Of a DNA stretch of 62,966 bases, positions 30,777 through 37,842 are shown piece after piece. Every line of letters starts with the position of its first letter. Position 1 is the stretch's first letter. The notes under the pieces are model-generated. The model did not search any database. It saw only the letters and a list, made by a program, of their open reading frames with translations, and was not told the DNA's origin. This stretch comes from a virus, in IMG/VR virus record IMGVR_UViG_3300025864_000015, positions 1 through 62,966 of that record; one strand, written 5' to 3'. The position numbers and the translations under genes are program-made.

Positions 30777-30803
30777 GTACGCTAGCCCTGCTAGACTGAA
30801 CCC

Positions 30804-31946
30804 ATGCCCGGCAGCATCTCTAAGCGCGCGAACAAAGACGGCACCTTCTCCTGGCTCGTCACCGTGCCCGTCGGCTACGGTCGCCACGCCGGCAGGATCG
30901 TCAGAAGCGTTAGGGTCGCCAAGGAGACGAAGCACCCGCCGCAGAAGGCACGCGACCTACTGGCGCACTTGCAGCAACAGGCCGAGGGTGGCGTCATCCC
31001 CAGCCACAAGCTCACCATGGGCGACCTCTTCGACCGCTGGCTCGCCGAGTGGGTCGACGACGACGACCGCTACGAGGCCGCCAGTCAGGACGCCTACCAC
31101 TCGACCGTCCGGCTGTACCTGCGGCCCGCCATCGGCCATATCCGCATCCTGTCGCTGCAGCCGACCCACGTGGCGGCACTCTGGAAGCAGATACGTGACG
31201 AGGGCTACGCGCTGTCATCGGTGCGCCGCTACTACGCCGCCCTGCACCTCTGCCTCAACTGGGGCATCCAGCACGGCTTGGTTTTGCGCAACGTCTGCGA
31301 CTCGGACGTGGCCAAGCTGCCGGGCAGGCGCCATGAGGAGCGGCCGGTACTGTCGCTGAAGCAGATGCTAGAGCTCTTGGGCAAGATCCGGGGAACGGAG
31401 ATGGCGCTTCCCATCCTCATCGCGATCAGCGCCGGCACAAGGCGCGGCGAGGCCATCGGCATGAAGTGGGGCGACGTGGACGTGATCGGCAGACGGCTGA
31501 TGGTCAGGCGCAGCCTGTGCCGCAAGAAGGGTCAGGGACTCGTCGAGAAGTGGCCCAAGGGACGCAAGCCGCGCATGGTGCCGATGCCCGACTTCGCCGC
31601 CACTGTGTTCGACGCTGCCAAGGAAGGCAAGCCCGACGGGTGGTACGTCTGCGGCGGCGAGCAGCCAATGAGTCCCGAGCGGGTCAGCAAGGGGTGGAAG
31701 GCGCTGCTCGTGGAACTGGAACTGCCGCCCATGAGGTTCCACGACTTACGGCACTCGTATGCCTCCGCACTCCTGGAGGCCGGAATCGACATGAAGCAGC
31801 TTTCCGAGATGCTCGGGCACCAGCAGATGAGCACCACTTCCGAGATTTACGCGCATGTCTCTGAGCGCATGAGGGAACGCACGCTGTCGGCGTTCAATCA
31901 GGCGGTGGTGGAGGCGGCGGCGCAAGGTACGCGATTGCGGCCATGA
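30804..31946 (+). CDS. int: Tyrosine-family integrase
   Basis: 380 residues. N-terminal AP2-like arm-binding domain (PGSISKRANKDGTFSWLV), SAM-like core-binding domain (residues 70-170, LTMGDLFDRWLAEWVDDDDR) and catalytic domain with R213 (SAGTRRGEAIG), H313-x2-R316 (FHDLRHSYA), H339 (MLGHQQMSTT) and nucleophile Y349. All catalytic residues are present. It makes the phage temperate. A TAGACT box sits 6 nt before the ATG and there is no ribosome site, suggesting a leaderless transcript. Its 3' end overlaps the convergent HNH gene by 53 nt. Confidence 0.95.
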   Translation: MPGSISKRANKDGTFSWLVTVPVGYGRHAGRIVRSVRVAKETKHPPQKARDLLAHLQQQAEGGVIPSHKLTMGDLFDRWLAEWVDDDDRYEAASQDAYHSTVRLYLRPAIGHIRILSLQPTHVAALWKQIRDEGYALSSVRRYYAALHLCLNWGIQHGLVLRNVCDSDVAKLPGRRHEERPVLSLKQMLELLGKIRGTEMALPILIAISAGTRRGEAIGMKWGDVDVIGRRLMVRRSLCRKKGQGLVEKWPKGRKPRMVPMPDFAATVFDAAKEGKPDGWYVCGGEQPMSPERVSKGWKALLVELELPPMRFHDLRHSYASALLEAGIDMKQLSEMLGHQQMSTTSEIYAHVSERMRERTLSAFNQAVVEAAAQGTRLRP

Positions 31947-32394
31947 GGCGCTTGGGGTCATCGCGGAAATGGCCGATTCCGAGGTTGCAGTGGTAGCAGA
32001 GGATGCCGCGCGTCAGCCCTGTGTCGTGGTTGTGGTCGGTATGCCAGTTGCCGCATCCGCTGGGCTCCACTGCCCCGCAGATGGCGCAACTGTTGCCCTG
32101 CGCGACCAGCATTGCATCCCACTCGCCCGGAAGAAGATGATATCTCCGACGTAGATCCCTAGCGGCCTTCTCCTCGCGGTGCGCGGCGTAGTGGGATGCA
32201 TTGTAGGCGCGTACCTCCTCGCGGTGCTCGGCATAGTAGGCGGCGTCGTGTGCGGCCCGTTCCTCGCGGTGTGCCGCGTACCATGCGGCGGCGTAGGCGG
32301 CGCGCCCCCCACGACACGCATCGCAGCGGCACCCCCTCTGGTAGTGGTATCGGCTCGGCGACCCATGCGCCCTCAGTAGGTTGACTCTCCTCAC
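31894..32394 (-). CDS. Endonuclease VII-type HNH nuclease, last gene of the early operon
   Basis: 166 residues. An N-terminal module RRVNLLRAHGSPSRYHYQRG then CRCDACRGGRAA is shared with the 33957-34298 gene. His-rich helical repeats follow (YAAHREERAAHDAAYYAEHR), then the nuclease core MLVAQGNSCAICGAVEPSGC and WHTDHNHDTGLTRGILCYHC. It ends in a Pro-rich tail that overlaps the integrase antisense. Confidence 0.85.
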   Translation of the reverse strand: MRRVNLLRAHGSPSRYHYQRGCRCDACRGGRAAYAAAWYAAHREERAAHDAAYYAEHREEVRAYNASHYAAHREEKAARDLRRRYHLLPGEWDAMLVAQGNSCAICGAVEPSGCGNWHTDHNHDTGLTRGILCYHCNLGIGHFRDDPKRLMAAIAYLAPPPPPPPD

Positions 32395-32735
32395 TCCGCC
32401 AGCGCCTGGATAGCGATGCGGTGCGCGGAGCCGGGGGCGGTCGATTGAATTGCAACGAGGGCAGTCTTCAGCCGCTCGTTCTCCGCCTCCAATTTGACGA
32501 GAGCAGCACTTGCGATGCCTCTCTCGATGATGTACGCAGACAGCCGGTCCACGAAGTTGCGGTTCTCCGCCTCCAGCTCGGCGACCTTGGCCCGAAGCTC
32601 CTGTATCTGCTGAGCCATTTCAGGATGAAGCGATGCGCGATAGGAGCGCAGTTCCCCCTCCAGCGCGGAGAGGTGGCAGCCCGCACAGTCCTCGGGCAAG
32701 TAGTGGTTCACGGATGCGTCATATGGTCCGCTCAC
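32391..32735 (-). CDS. Coiled-coil protein with N-terminal Cys pair
   Basis: 114 residues with a GTG start. DCAGCHLSALEGELRSYRAS starts a long helical stretch with clear heptads (IQELRAKVAELEAENRNFV; ALVKLEAENERLKTALVAIQ). Couples to neighbours by 4-nt overlaps. Several other small early genes share the EMEAENERL-like segment. Function unknown. Confidence 0.68.
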   Translation of the reverse strand: MSGPYDASVNHYLPEDCAGCHLSALEGELRSYRASLHPEMAQQIQELRAKVAELEAENRNFVDRLSAYIIERGIASAALVKLEAENERLKTALVAIQSTAPGSAHRIAIQALAE

Positions 32736-32941
32736 GACATGCCTCCCTCGCGGGGCCTAGCGTCCAGGGCGTCAGCATCTACCAGCAACCTTAGTAGCGG
32801 GTTGTGGCTTTCATACATCTCCAGGCGCTTTTGTAGATCGGCCTGCTGGGCCTTCATCCGGTCATACTTCTCCCACGCGATGTTCTCGCGCCTCTGCGAG
32901 CCGGCGATGGCCTTGGCTGCGGTTGCTGGTGTGACGTGCAT
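32732..32941 (-). CDS. Small helical protein
   Basis: 69 residues from ATG 32941, with GAGGAG 7 nt upstream; frames further upstream look like shadow. Helical (HVTPATAAKAIAGSQRREN, YDRMKAQQADLQKRLEMYES). Unknown role. Confidence 0.65.
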   Translation of the reverse strand: MHVTPATAAKAIAGSQRRENIAWEKYDRMKAQQADLQKRLEMYESHNPLLRLLVDADALDARPREGGMS

Positions 32942-33354
32942 CACTTGCTCCTCTGATTGATTTGCCTGTGGTATTCTGTCTTGCTGAGAATGTTGGCCAA
33001 CTCGCACCGCCCCCTCTTGCTCCAAATGCAGCGAGCGCACCCGATAGGGTCAAACGGACAACCATAGTGCTGTTCTGCGTAGTCTCCGGTCACCCCGCCC
33101 CCCTCACGTCATGATATTCTGTCTCCATGGCCAGCCTCACAGATAGTTCATTTTCAAACACGGCGCACACTGGGCGCACATCCGCGAGCCGTCCGCGTTG
33201 CCCGTTTCCGCAAAGTACCTGCAAATTGCACCCTGCCGACGTAGCTCAGTAGGCCAGAGCACATCACTCGTAATGATGTGACGGCAGGCTGCAGCACGGC
33301 CTGAATCCGGCTCGCAGGCTCGAAACAGCCCCGCCTTTGCCCATCCTTCCACGG
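32942..33354. other. Gene-poor stretch holding a tRNA-like element
   Basis: About 410 bp. A 71-codon minus frame (33352-33137) exists but has no ribosome site and runs antisense to the tRNA-like sequence, so I do not call it. GC falls near 32950-33000 and 33115-33175. The only structured element seen is the tRNA-like one at 33232-33288. Confidence 0.55.
33232..33288 (+). tRNA. tRNA-Thr(CGU)-like element lacking a recognisable T arm
   Basis: The D arm (GCTC-AGTAGGCCA-GAGC, 33244-33260) and anticodon arm (CATCA-CTCGTAA-TGATG, 33262-33278; anticodon CGT at 33269-33271, Thr) are textbook, preceded by TA at positions 8-9. Downstream, no GGTTCRAATCC arm or matching acceptor strand fits. Instead CCTGCCG (33232-33238) pairs perfectly with CGGCAGG (33282-33288), just 3 nt after the anticodon stem. 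It may be a T-armless mini-tRNA, a decayed tRNA, or the host-tRNA fragment of attP. Confidence 0.42.
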
Positions 33355-33693
33355 CTATGCCCGCCTACGGGAACTCATCGGGCGCTCATCGGCGCGGGTG
33401 CGGAGGTCGGCGAGCCACTTCCGATAGATGCCCCCACTGTCGTAGGTGTCGCCTATCAGCGGGTAGGCATCCTCGAACGCCAGTCGCAGCAGCGCGTCCC
33501 GCTCCGCCTCCGTTCCGGCGATGCGCTCGCCCGCCTTGCGCCACGACTCTCCGATGCGATGCAGGTCGCTATCCCGCTCCCTCAGCTTCGCCTCCATCTC
33601 GGAGATTGCGGCGTCAGCAATCATGCGGCTCACGTAGTTCGTGACCGGTCTGAAGCGGACACGCTCTTTCCGGTACTCCTCAACTGCGCTCAC
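33355..33693 (-). CDS. Helical hypothetical protein
   Basis: 112 residues; GTG start with GAGGAG 6 nt upstream. Contains MIADAAISEMEAKLRERDSD (shared style with other early coiled-coil proteins), then AERDALLRLAFEDAYPLIGD and a basic end. Unknown function. Confidence 0.68.
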   Translation of the reverse strand: MSAVEEYRKERVRFRPVTNYVSRMIADAAISEMEAKLRERDSDLHRIGESWRKAGERIAGTEAERDALLRLAFEDAYPLIGDTYDSGGIYRKWLADLRTRADERPMSSRRRA

Positions 33694-33714
33694 GTCGTCT
33701 CCTCTGATTGATCT

Positions 33715-33960
33715 TCACGTCCGCCCCCCCTTCCCCGCCACGGCCCGAACCGCGGCAACCGGCGCGGCCTGTTCCCCTGCCGCCACCCACCTCAGGGCCA
33801 TGAGCCCGCTGCGGTAGAACCGCCACTGACGCCCCACCTTGAACGCGGGCACGCTCCCGTCGTTGATGCAGTCGAGAAGGGTCGACTCGCTGCAGCGCAG
33901 TAGCTCCCGGGCTTCGGCGAAGACGAGGATCTCGGGGGATGTGGCGCGGGTCACGCTCAC
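33715..33960 (-). CDS. HTH_17/excisionase-type DNA-binding protein
   Basis: 81 residues from GTG 33960 (GTGA overlap). EILVFAEARELLRCSESTLL followed by DCINDGSVPAFKVGRQWRFY and SGLMALRW is the canonical excisionase/MerR-like winged HTH (VxEAAxLLxxSxxTVxRxIxxGxLPAxKxGRxWRI). It lies in the early operon, 1.8 kb from the integrase, so it is a rival candidate for the directionality factor. Confidence 0.78.
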   Translation of the reverse strand: MSVTRATSPEILVFAEARELLRCSESTLLDCINDGSVPAFKVGRQWRFYRSGLMALRWVAAGEQAAPVAAVRAVAGKGGRT

Positions 33961-34298
33961 GAGGTATCCGCCGCTACGCACTCGGCTGCAGCCGTGTGGT
34001 CAGCCCTAGCTTGTTTCCGCCGAGCCGCCTGAGCCGTCCCGCGTTCGCGAACTTTGTCGGGATTTGCTGCGGCCCACTTACGGTAGTACGTCGAGATGTA
34101 CTCACTCTTCTCGACGTTGTAGGTGCGGCGGTAGTCGCGTATGAAGTCCGCTTTGGACGCCCTCCTGCGCGCTGCGTATCCTGACGCCATCCCCCGGCAA
34201 GCCACGCATCGACACCCTCCGCGGGATTCGCTTCCACCGCGTGTGTACAGATACTGCGCCGGCGACCCGTGCGCCCGTAGCAGGTTGACGCGCCTCAC
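33957..34298 (-). CDS. Truncated HNH relative keeping the N-terminal zinc module
   Basis: 113 residues from GTG 34298. RRVNLLRAHGSPAQYLYTRG then GCRCVACRGMASGYAARRRA matches the start of the 31894-32394 nuclease, but the HNH core is missing; the rest is Arg/Ala-rich helix (KWAAANPDKVRERGTAQAAR). Either a decayed nuclease or a stand-alone DNA-binding protein. Confidence 0.7.
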   Translation of the reverse strand: MRRVNLLRAHGSPAQYLYTRGGSESRGGCRCVACRGMASGYAARRRASKADFIRDYRRTYNVEKSEYISTYYRKWAAANPDKVRERGTAQAARRKQARADHTAAAECVAADTS

Positions 34299-34714
34299 GC
34301 CCGCCCCCTCTTCACTGGCATGAACTGCCGGGGAAGCCTCAACTGCTGAGGCGGCCCCGCGGTCACCTTGCGTGGCGGACGGAGGAAGATGGCGCGCCAA
34401 TACTTGACCAGCATGTCCTTCGAGCCACGCCATGCCTTCGGTTGCCGCACGCCCACGAAGCAGTACCCGGCCCTTCCGCGCCGCCCCTCGATGATCCAGC
34501 CGTGGTGGCGCCAACACTCGACGGCCTCATAGACGATGCAGGGGTCACCGCCAAGTTCCTCCTCAAGATGGACGATTTGATACTTGTGGTCGGATAGCAG
34601 GTCGCCGACGGCCTCGAAGTAGGTTTTCCGCAGGGCTGGATTCTGGCGCGGACTCTTCGGGTCATCGAACGCATACCAGCTGTGACTCTGGCGCGTCAGC
34701 AGGACCTCAGCCAT
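34295..34714 (-). CDS. Hypothetical protein, possible winged helix
   Basis: 139 residues. SHSWYAFDDPKSPRQNPALR, then a helix-turn-helix-like stretch (LLSDHKYQIVHLEEELGGDP, VYEAVECWRHHGWIIEGRRG) and a basic C-terminus. It may bind nucleic acid. The following radical SAM gene overlaps it by 8 nt. Confidence 0.62.
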   Translation of the reverse strand: MAEVLLTRQSHSWYAFDDPKSPRQNPALRKTYFEAVGDLLSDHKYQIVHLEEELGGDPCIVYEAVECWRHHGWIIEGRRGRAGYCFVGVRQPKAWRGSKDMLVKYWRAIFLRPPRKVTAGPPQQLRLPRQFMPVKRGRA

Positions 34715-35600
34715 ACGTCACCAGTTTCGTCTTAAACGTCGCCTGCCACTCTTCCCACGTCATCGAGTTGAACGCGACCATGTTGTTGACCCAGCGAGCG
34801 AACCTGCGCTGGTAGGGGTCGTTGCGCTTGTACGGCATCACGAACGGGTCGGCACCTAGCGACCTGACGATCTCGACGCGCTCCATGTCTTCCTCTGGCG
34901 TTGAGTCAAAGCCGACCAGGACGTAGAACATGAGGCGTCCGGCGGGCCATCCTGCACGCTGCATCATGGCGACGGCGGCGCGCACTGACTGTTCGTCCCG
35001 CACGTGGTCAAAGGCCATGTGGATACTTTTCGTCGTGCGAGATCTCCGCAGCGTTTCTGCGTGATCGTCAGTGAGTAGGCGGGCGTCAAGTCCCTGGCTG
35101 AAGTCGAGCGCGCAGTTCGCAGCCGTGGCGTCGGCGCACAGTTTGCGGAAGTGGTCGAGCGGAGCGGCAGTCACGTTGCCGTCGATGAGATGCAGGATCT
35201 CGCGGCCCGTCCAGATGTCTCCAAACTCCGCGACGATGCGCAGGGGACCGTCCTTCTTCGGCACCACGCAGAACGGGCAGCGTCGCGGGCAGCCACGGGT
35301 CGAGTAGCCGATGTCGTCTTTCCACCACGGCCACAGCGACCAGTCCGGCTTGGTGTGCTCAATCTCGTCGTCAAGCACCGTCATGAGGTCGTAGCCGCTG
35401 CCGCCGCGCACCGCGTCCTCGGGCAGGTACGGATCATCCGGTGTGTCGGTGAATACTTTGCTCGCATAGGTGGTATCGGCGGGGCTGATCGGCACAAAAT
35501 CGCCGACGAGATCTCCACGTCGCAAATGTGAAGTCGCCAACTTCGCCAGCGCGAGGTTCGGCCACTTGCCGTCGACTTGGGCGATGGCGATTCTAGCCAT
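34707..35600 (-). CDS. Radical SAM enzyme
   Basis: 297 residues. After about 95 residues of a Rossmann-like N-terminus (ARIAIAQVDGKWPNLALAKL) comes the 4Fe-4S motif GYSTRGCPRRCPFC with C104, C108, C111 (CX3CX2C). TIM-barrel features follow: LIDGNVTA, LDFSQGLDARLL, IHMAFDHV, FYVLVGFDSTPEEDMERV. The layout resembles B12-binding/radical SAM or MiaB-like tRNA-modifying families, without a TRAM domain. It probably modifies a nucleotide or RNA/DNA base; the substrate is unknown. Confidence 0.85.
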   Translation of the reverse strand: MARIAIAQVDGKWPNLALAKLATSHLRRGDLVGDFVPISPADTTYASKVFTDTPDDPYLPEDAVRGGSGYDLMTVLDDEIEHTKPDWSLWPWWKDDIGYSTRGCPRRCPFCVVPKKDGPLRIVAEFGDIWTGREILHLIDGNVTAAPLDHFRKLCADATAANCALDFSQGLDARLLTDDHAETLRRSRTTKSIHMAFDHVRDEQSVRAAVAMMQRAGWPAGRLMFYVLVGFDSTPEEDMERVEIVRSLGADPFVMPYKRNDPYQRRFARWVNNMVAFNSMTWEEWQATFKTKLVTYG

Positions 35601-35952
35601 TCAGCACCTCCGCAATCTCCCGCGCCGCATACCCCGAACGGACTTGTGAGCCGGTGAAGTGCAGGACGCGGTAGCCCAAGCGGATTGCCGCATGATCCTT
35701 CTCGTTGTCTCGTGCGGACCCGGTGCCGCGATTGTGCGCTCCGTTCACCCATTCGCCGCCGTCGACTTCGATGAGGAGCTGCTGCTCGGGAAAGGCGAAG
35801 TCGCTGCGCCAGCGACGGACCGGATGGAAGTAGAACTGGCGGACAGGCCAGAGGTTGAGGGCCTCAAGTTGCCCGTCCAGCTTGTCCTCCAGCGCCGTCC
35901 TCTTCGCCTTCACGATCATCCGATTGGCCTGGGCGGGGGTGACGGCGGTCAC
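35593..35952 (-). CDS. Vsr/DUF559-like PD-(D/E)XK endonuclease
   Basis: 119 residues. Helical N-terminus, then FHPVRRWRSDFAFPEQQLLI followed by EVDGGEWVNGAHNRGTG, and RDNEKDHAAIRLGYRVLHFTGSQV. The D ... ExDG ... and GYRVLHF strand match DUF559/Vsr-type nucleases. A DNA nicking or repair role near the replication genes is likely. Confidence 0.82.
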   Translation of the reverse strand: MTAVTPAQANRMIVKAKRTALEDKLDGQLEALNLWPVRQFYFHPVRRWRSDFAFPEQQLLIEVDGGEWVNGAHNRGTGSARDNEKDHAAIRLGYRVLHFTGSQVRSGYAAREIAEVLNG

Positions 35953-36179
35953 TCTTCTACCTCCAGCACGTCGAACGCCCGCACGTCATTGAGCATCATC
36001 GCTAGGACATGAATGAGTCCGTCCTTCGTGTCGGCAAAGAGGCCCATGGCGTTCTCGGTCCATGCGTCGCCGCCGTCTTCTCTCAGTCCCTCGTACACCT
36101 CGCGCACCTCGAACAGGTCTTCGGTTTCTCCGTCGGGCATTGTGATGGTGCGATGGGTTGCCTGATAGCGCCAGGTCAC
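35949..36179 (-). CDS. Small acidic hypothetical protein
   Basis: 76 residues from GTG 36179 (GTGA). Beta-rich start (TWRYQATHRTITMPDGETED) followed by FEVREVYEGLREDGGDAWTE. Proteins with this W-R ... FEVREVY pattern occur singly in actinophage early regions. Role unknown. Confidence 0.68.
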   Translation of the reverse strand: MTWRYQATHRTITMPDGETEDLFEVREVYEGLREDGGDAWTENAMGLFADTKDGLIHVLAMMLNDVRAFDVLEVEE

Positions 36180-36598
36180 GGCGTGCTCCTCTCGGCCCAG
36201 CAGTTGCAGGAGAACCCGGTGTCCGCTTTGAGTGCGCCGAACTTTACCCATGCCGCGTTCTGTACAGCACAAGTGTCACAATGCGCGCACCCATCACAAC
36301 GCCCATCCCGCAGCGCGTCCCGCTCGTTCATCAGTTCGTGCATCAGAGTGCCCCATGAATGAGACCTCTCTGTGAGCGCAGCAAGTTCGGCCTCGGCCCG
36401 CTCGGCACGGTCCTCTTGGTACACGGCATCTTCTCTTGCGGCCTTCTTGTCGGCCTCCATCTCGGCGATGCGCCTCTCATACTCCGCGCTCTTGCAGCCG
36501 CAGTCGTCGTGGTGGGTCATGTGCGGCCTGACGCTGGTGAACCCGCAGTCGATGCCGTGCAGGCCGTCTTTGCCGTGGCACGTTGGGCAGGTGGTCAT
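36176..36598 (-). CDS. Zinc-finger/coiled-coil protein
   Basis: 140 residues from ATG 36598. N-terminal CPTCHGKDGLHGIDCGF, a DDCGCKSAEYERRIAEMEAD helix with heptads to about residue 80, and a C-terminal Cys cluster CDGCAHCDTCAVQNAAWVKF / FSCNCWAE. A modular zinc protein of a kind repeated in this genome. Function unknown. Confidence 0.68.
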   Translation of the reverse strand: MTTCPTCHGKDGLHGIDCGFTSVRPHMTHHDDCGCKSAEYERRIAEMEADKKAAREDAVYQEDRAERAEAELAALTERSHSWGTLMHELMNERDALRDGRCDGCAHCDTCAVQNAAWVKFGALKADTGFSCNCWAERSTP

Positions 36599-36852
36599 GG
36601 GGTTGCCTCGCTTTCGGTATTGCAGAATTCGCACCCGCAGCCGTCCTCGTGATGCCAGCCGTCCTGCGGCGTGAACTCGCCGCCGGGGCCGAACGTCGTG
36701 CGACCGTACGGGCTCCCCGATACGCGGAACCGCTCCTGACGCGGGTTGTTAGGCAGATAGTCGATGGTGTACTCGCAGCCATGCTTGCCGATGATCTCGG
36801 GTATGCTCGCGGGCAGTCCAGCGTCCTTGACCTGCTGCAGGGACAGGGTCAT
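36595..36852 (-). CDS. Hypothetical protein with CGCEFC motif
   Basis: 85 residues from ATG 36852 (ATGA). LSLQQVKDAGLPASIPEIIG, a beta region (CEYTIDYLPNNPRQERFRVS) and a terminal HEDGCGCEFCNTE knuckle. Unknown function. Confidence 0.65.
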   Translation of the reverse strand: MTLSLQQVKDAGLPASIPEIIGKHGCEYTIDYLPNNPRQERFRVSGSPYGRTTFGPGGEFTPQDGWHHEDGCGCEFCNTESEATP

Positions 36853-37388
36853 GGGGCCACCTGCTCGCATACCGGACAGTGCCCGTCCGCTTGGATCGTG
36901 GCGCCGTCTTCCGGACAATAAGAAACCGCGGGCGGGACAGGGGACTTGTCCCCGCGCCCGCGCGTTTCTTTCTTTCTATCTATCTTTCTATCTACGTGCG
37001 CCGTCCTAGCGCCGTCCGCCGGACGTCCAGTGGACGCGCTGTTTCGTCCTTCGCGCTTCCGCTCCGCGTCCTTCTCTCTTGCCACCACTAATGCACCCCC
37101 ATACTCATCCCAGTCATGCACGTGCAGACCGTCGCCGTTATCGATGAATCCACACGCCGTCAGGTGTTTGATAATGTCTTTCGGCGCGCCCTCCCACTCG
37201 CAAGCCAGGGCGATGTCTTCAGCGTCGTGTTTCGTCAAATCGCCATCGGATGCGTAGTCGATGCACCACCACCACAGGCAGTGAAGGATGCCAATCGCCT
37301 CGGGGAGCCGTACGCCAAGGCGCCGCGCCAGTTTGCGAGTCTTCGGGTGCTGCCTGAGCGCTTGGTATGACTTAATCCAAGCGCTCAC
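36849..37388 (-). CDS. Replication initiation-like protein, copy 1
   Basis: 179 residues. The N-terminal domain (AWIKSYQALRQHPKTRKLAR, IGILHCLWWWCIDYASDGDL, IALACEWEGAPKDIIKHLTA, HVHDWDEYGG) is the winged-helix domain of phage replisome organisers and is paralogous to the 39572-40393 gene. Instead of that gene's C-terminal domain it ends in a linker and a zinc ribbon (YCPEDGATIQADGHCPVC). Confidence 0.75.
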   Translation of the reverse strand: MSAWIKSYQALRQHPKTRKLARRLGVRLPEAIGILHCLWWWCIDYASDGDLTKHDAEDIALACEWEGAPKDIIKHLTACGFIDNGDGLHVHDWDEYGGALVVAREKDAERKREGRNSASTGRPADGARTAHVDRKIDRKKETRGRGDKSPVPPAVSYCPEDGATIQADGHCPVCEQVAP

Positions 37389-37525
37389 TCCGCATCCACG
37401 TCCCTTCCCACCAGCAGCATCGCGCCGCAGCGCCGGCAGTTGACGTACTCGTGGAGCTCGCCGTCGATGTAGAACGGGGCGGGGCCGAAGGGGTCGCCGG
37501 TGTGGTGGCAGGCCGGGCAGGTCAC
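37385..37525 (-). CDS. 46-residue zinc ribbon
   Basis: GTG 37525 overlaps the ASCH gene's stop. TCPACHHTGDPFGPAPFY and YVNCRRCGAMLLVGR form a four-Cys ribbon. Role unknown. Confidence 0.65.
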   Translation of the reverse strand: MTCPACHHTGDPFGPAPFYIDGELHEYVNCRRCGAMLLVGRDVDAE

Positions 37526-37842
37526 GGAGCCACCGCGAACGCCACTGCCCACACCATCGGGTCCGCGTCCGTCGCCATTTTGTTGATCGTGTAGAAAGCT
37601 GTCAGGTAGGTGCCGATGCCGGTGTAGCCTTCGGCAACGGCGTCGTCGTGGGATATGGACCGCAGCAGTTCCTGCCACACGTCGAGGATGCGGACGTGGG
37701 CGAAGACGCTGGTGTTGTCGAGCATCCGGGTCTGGCACTGGTGGACAGCGCCGACGTTCCAGCGCTTCTTGCCGAGGCGGCGGGTCTGCGTCTTCGTGAG
37801 GGCGATGATGGGGGCGATGTGCTCTTGGCGGAAGAGGATCAC
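37522..37842 (-). CDS. ASCH-like domain protein
   Basis: 106 residues from GTG 37842. ILFRQEHIAPIIALTKTQTR then RLGKKRWNVGAVHQCQTRML and VRILDVWQELLRSIS fit the ASCH/PUA-like fold of phage proteins (FxxEhxxxIxxGxKTqTxR). ASCH domains bind RNA or modified bases. Coupled to the DUF5131 gene. Confidence 0.75.
   Translation of the reverse strand: MILFRQEHIAPIIALTKTQTRRLGKKRWNVGAVHQCQTRMLDNTSVFAHVRILDVWQELLRSISHDDAVAEGYTGIGTYLTAFYTINKMATDADPMVWAVAFAVAP

Noticed and set aside
33232-33320. Complete, standard tRNA-Thr
   Set aside because: No T arm or matching 3' acceptor strand could be fitted, so I do not claim a normal tRNA.
33137-33352. 71-codon minus frame in the tRNA-like region
   Set aside because: No ribosome site, no overlap coupling, and it lies antisense to the structured tRNA-like element.
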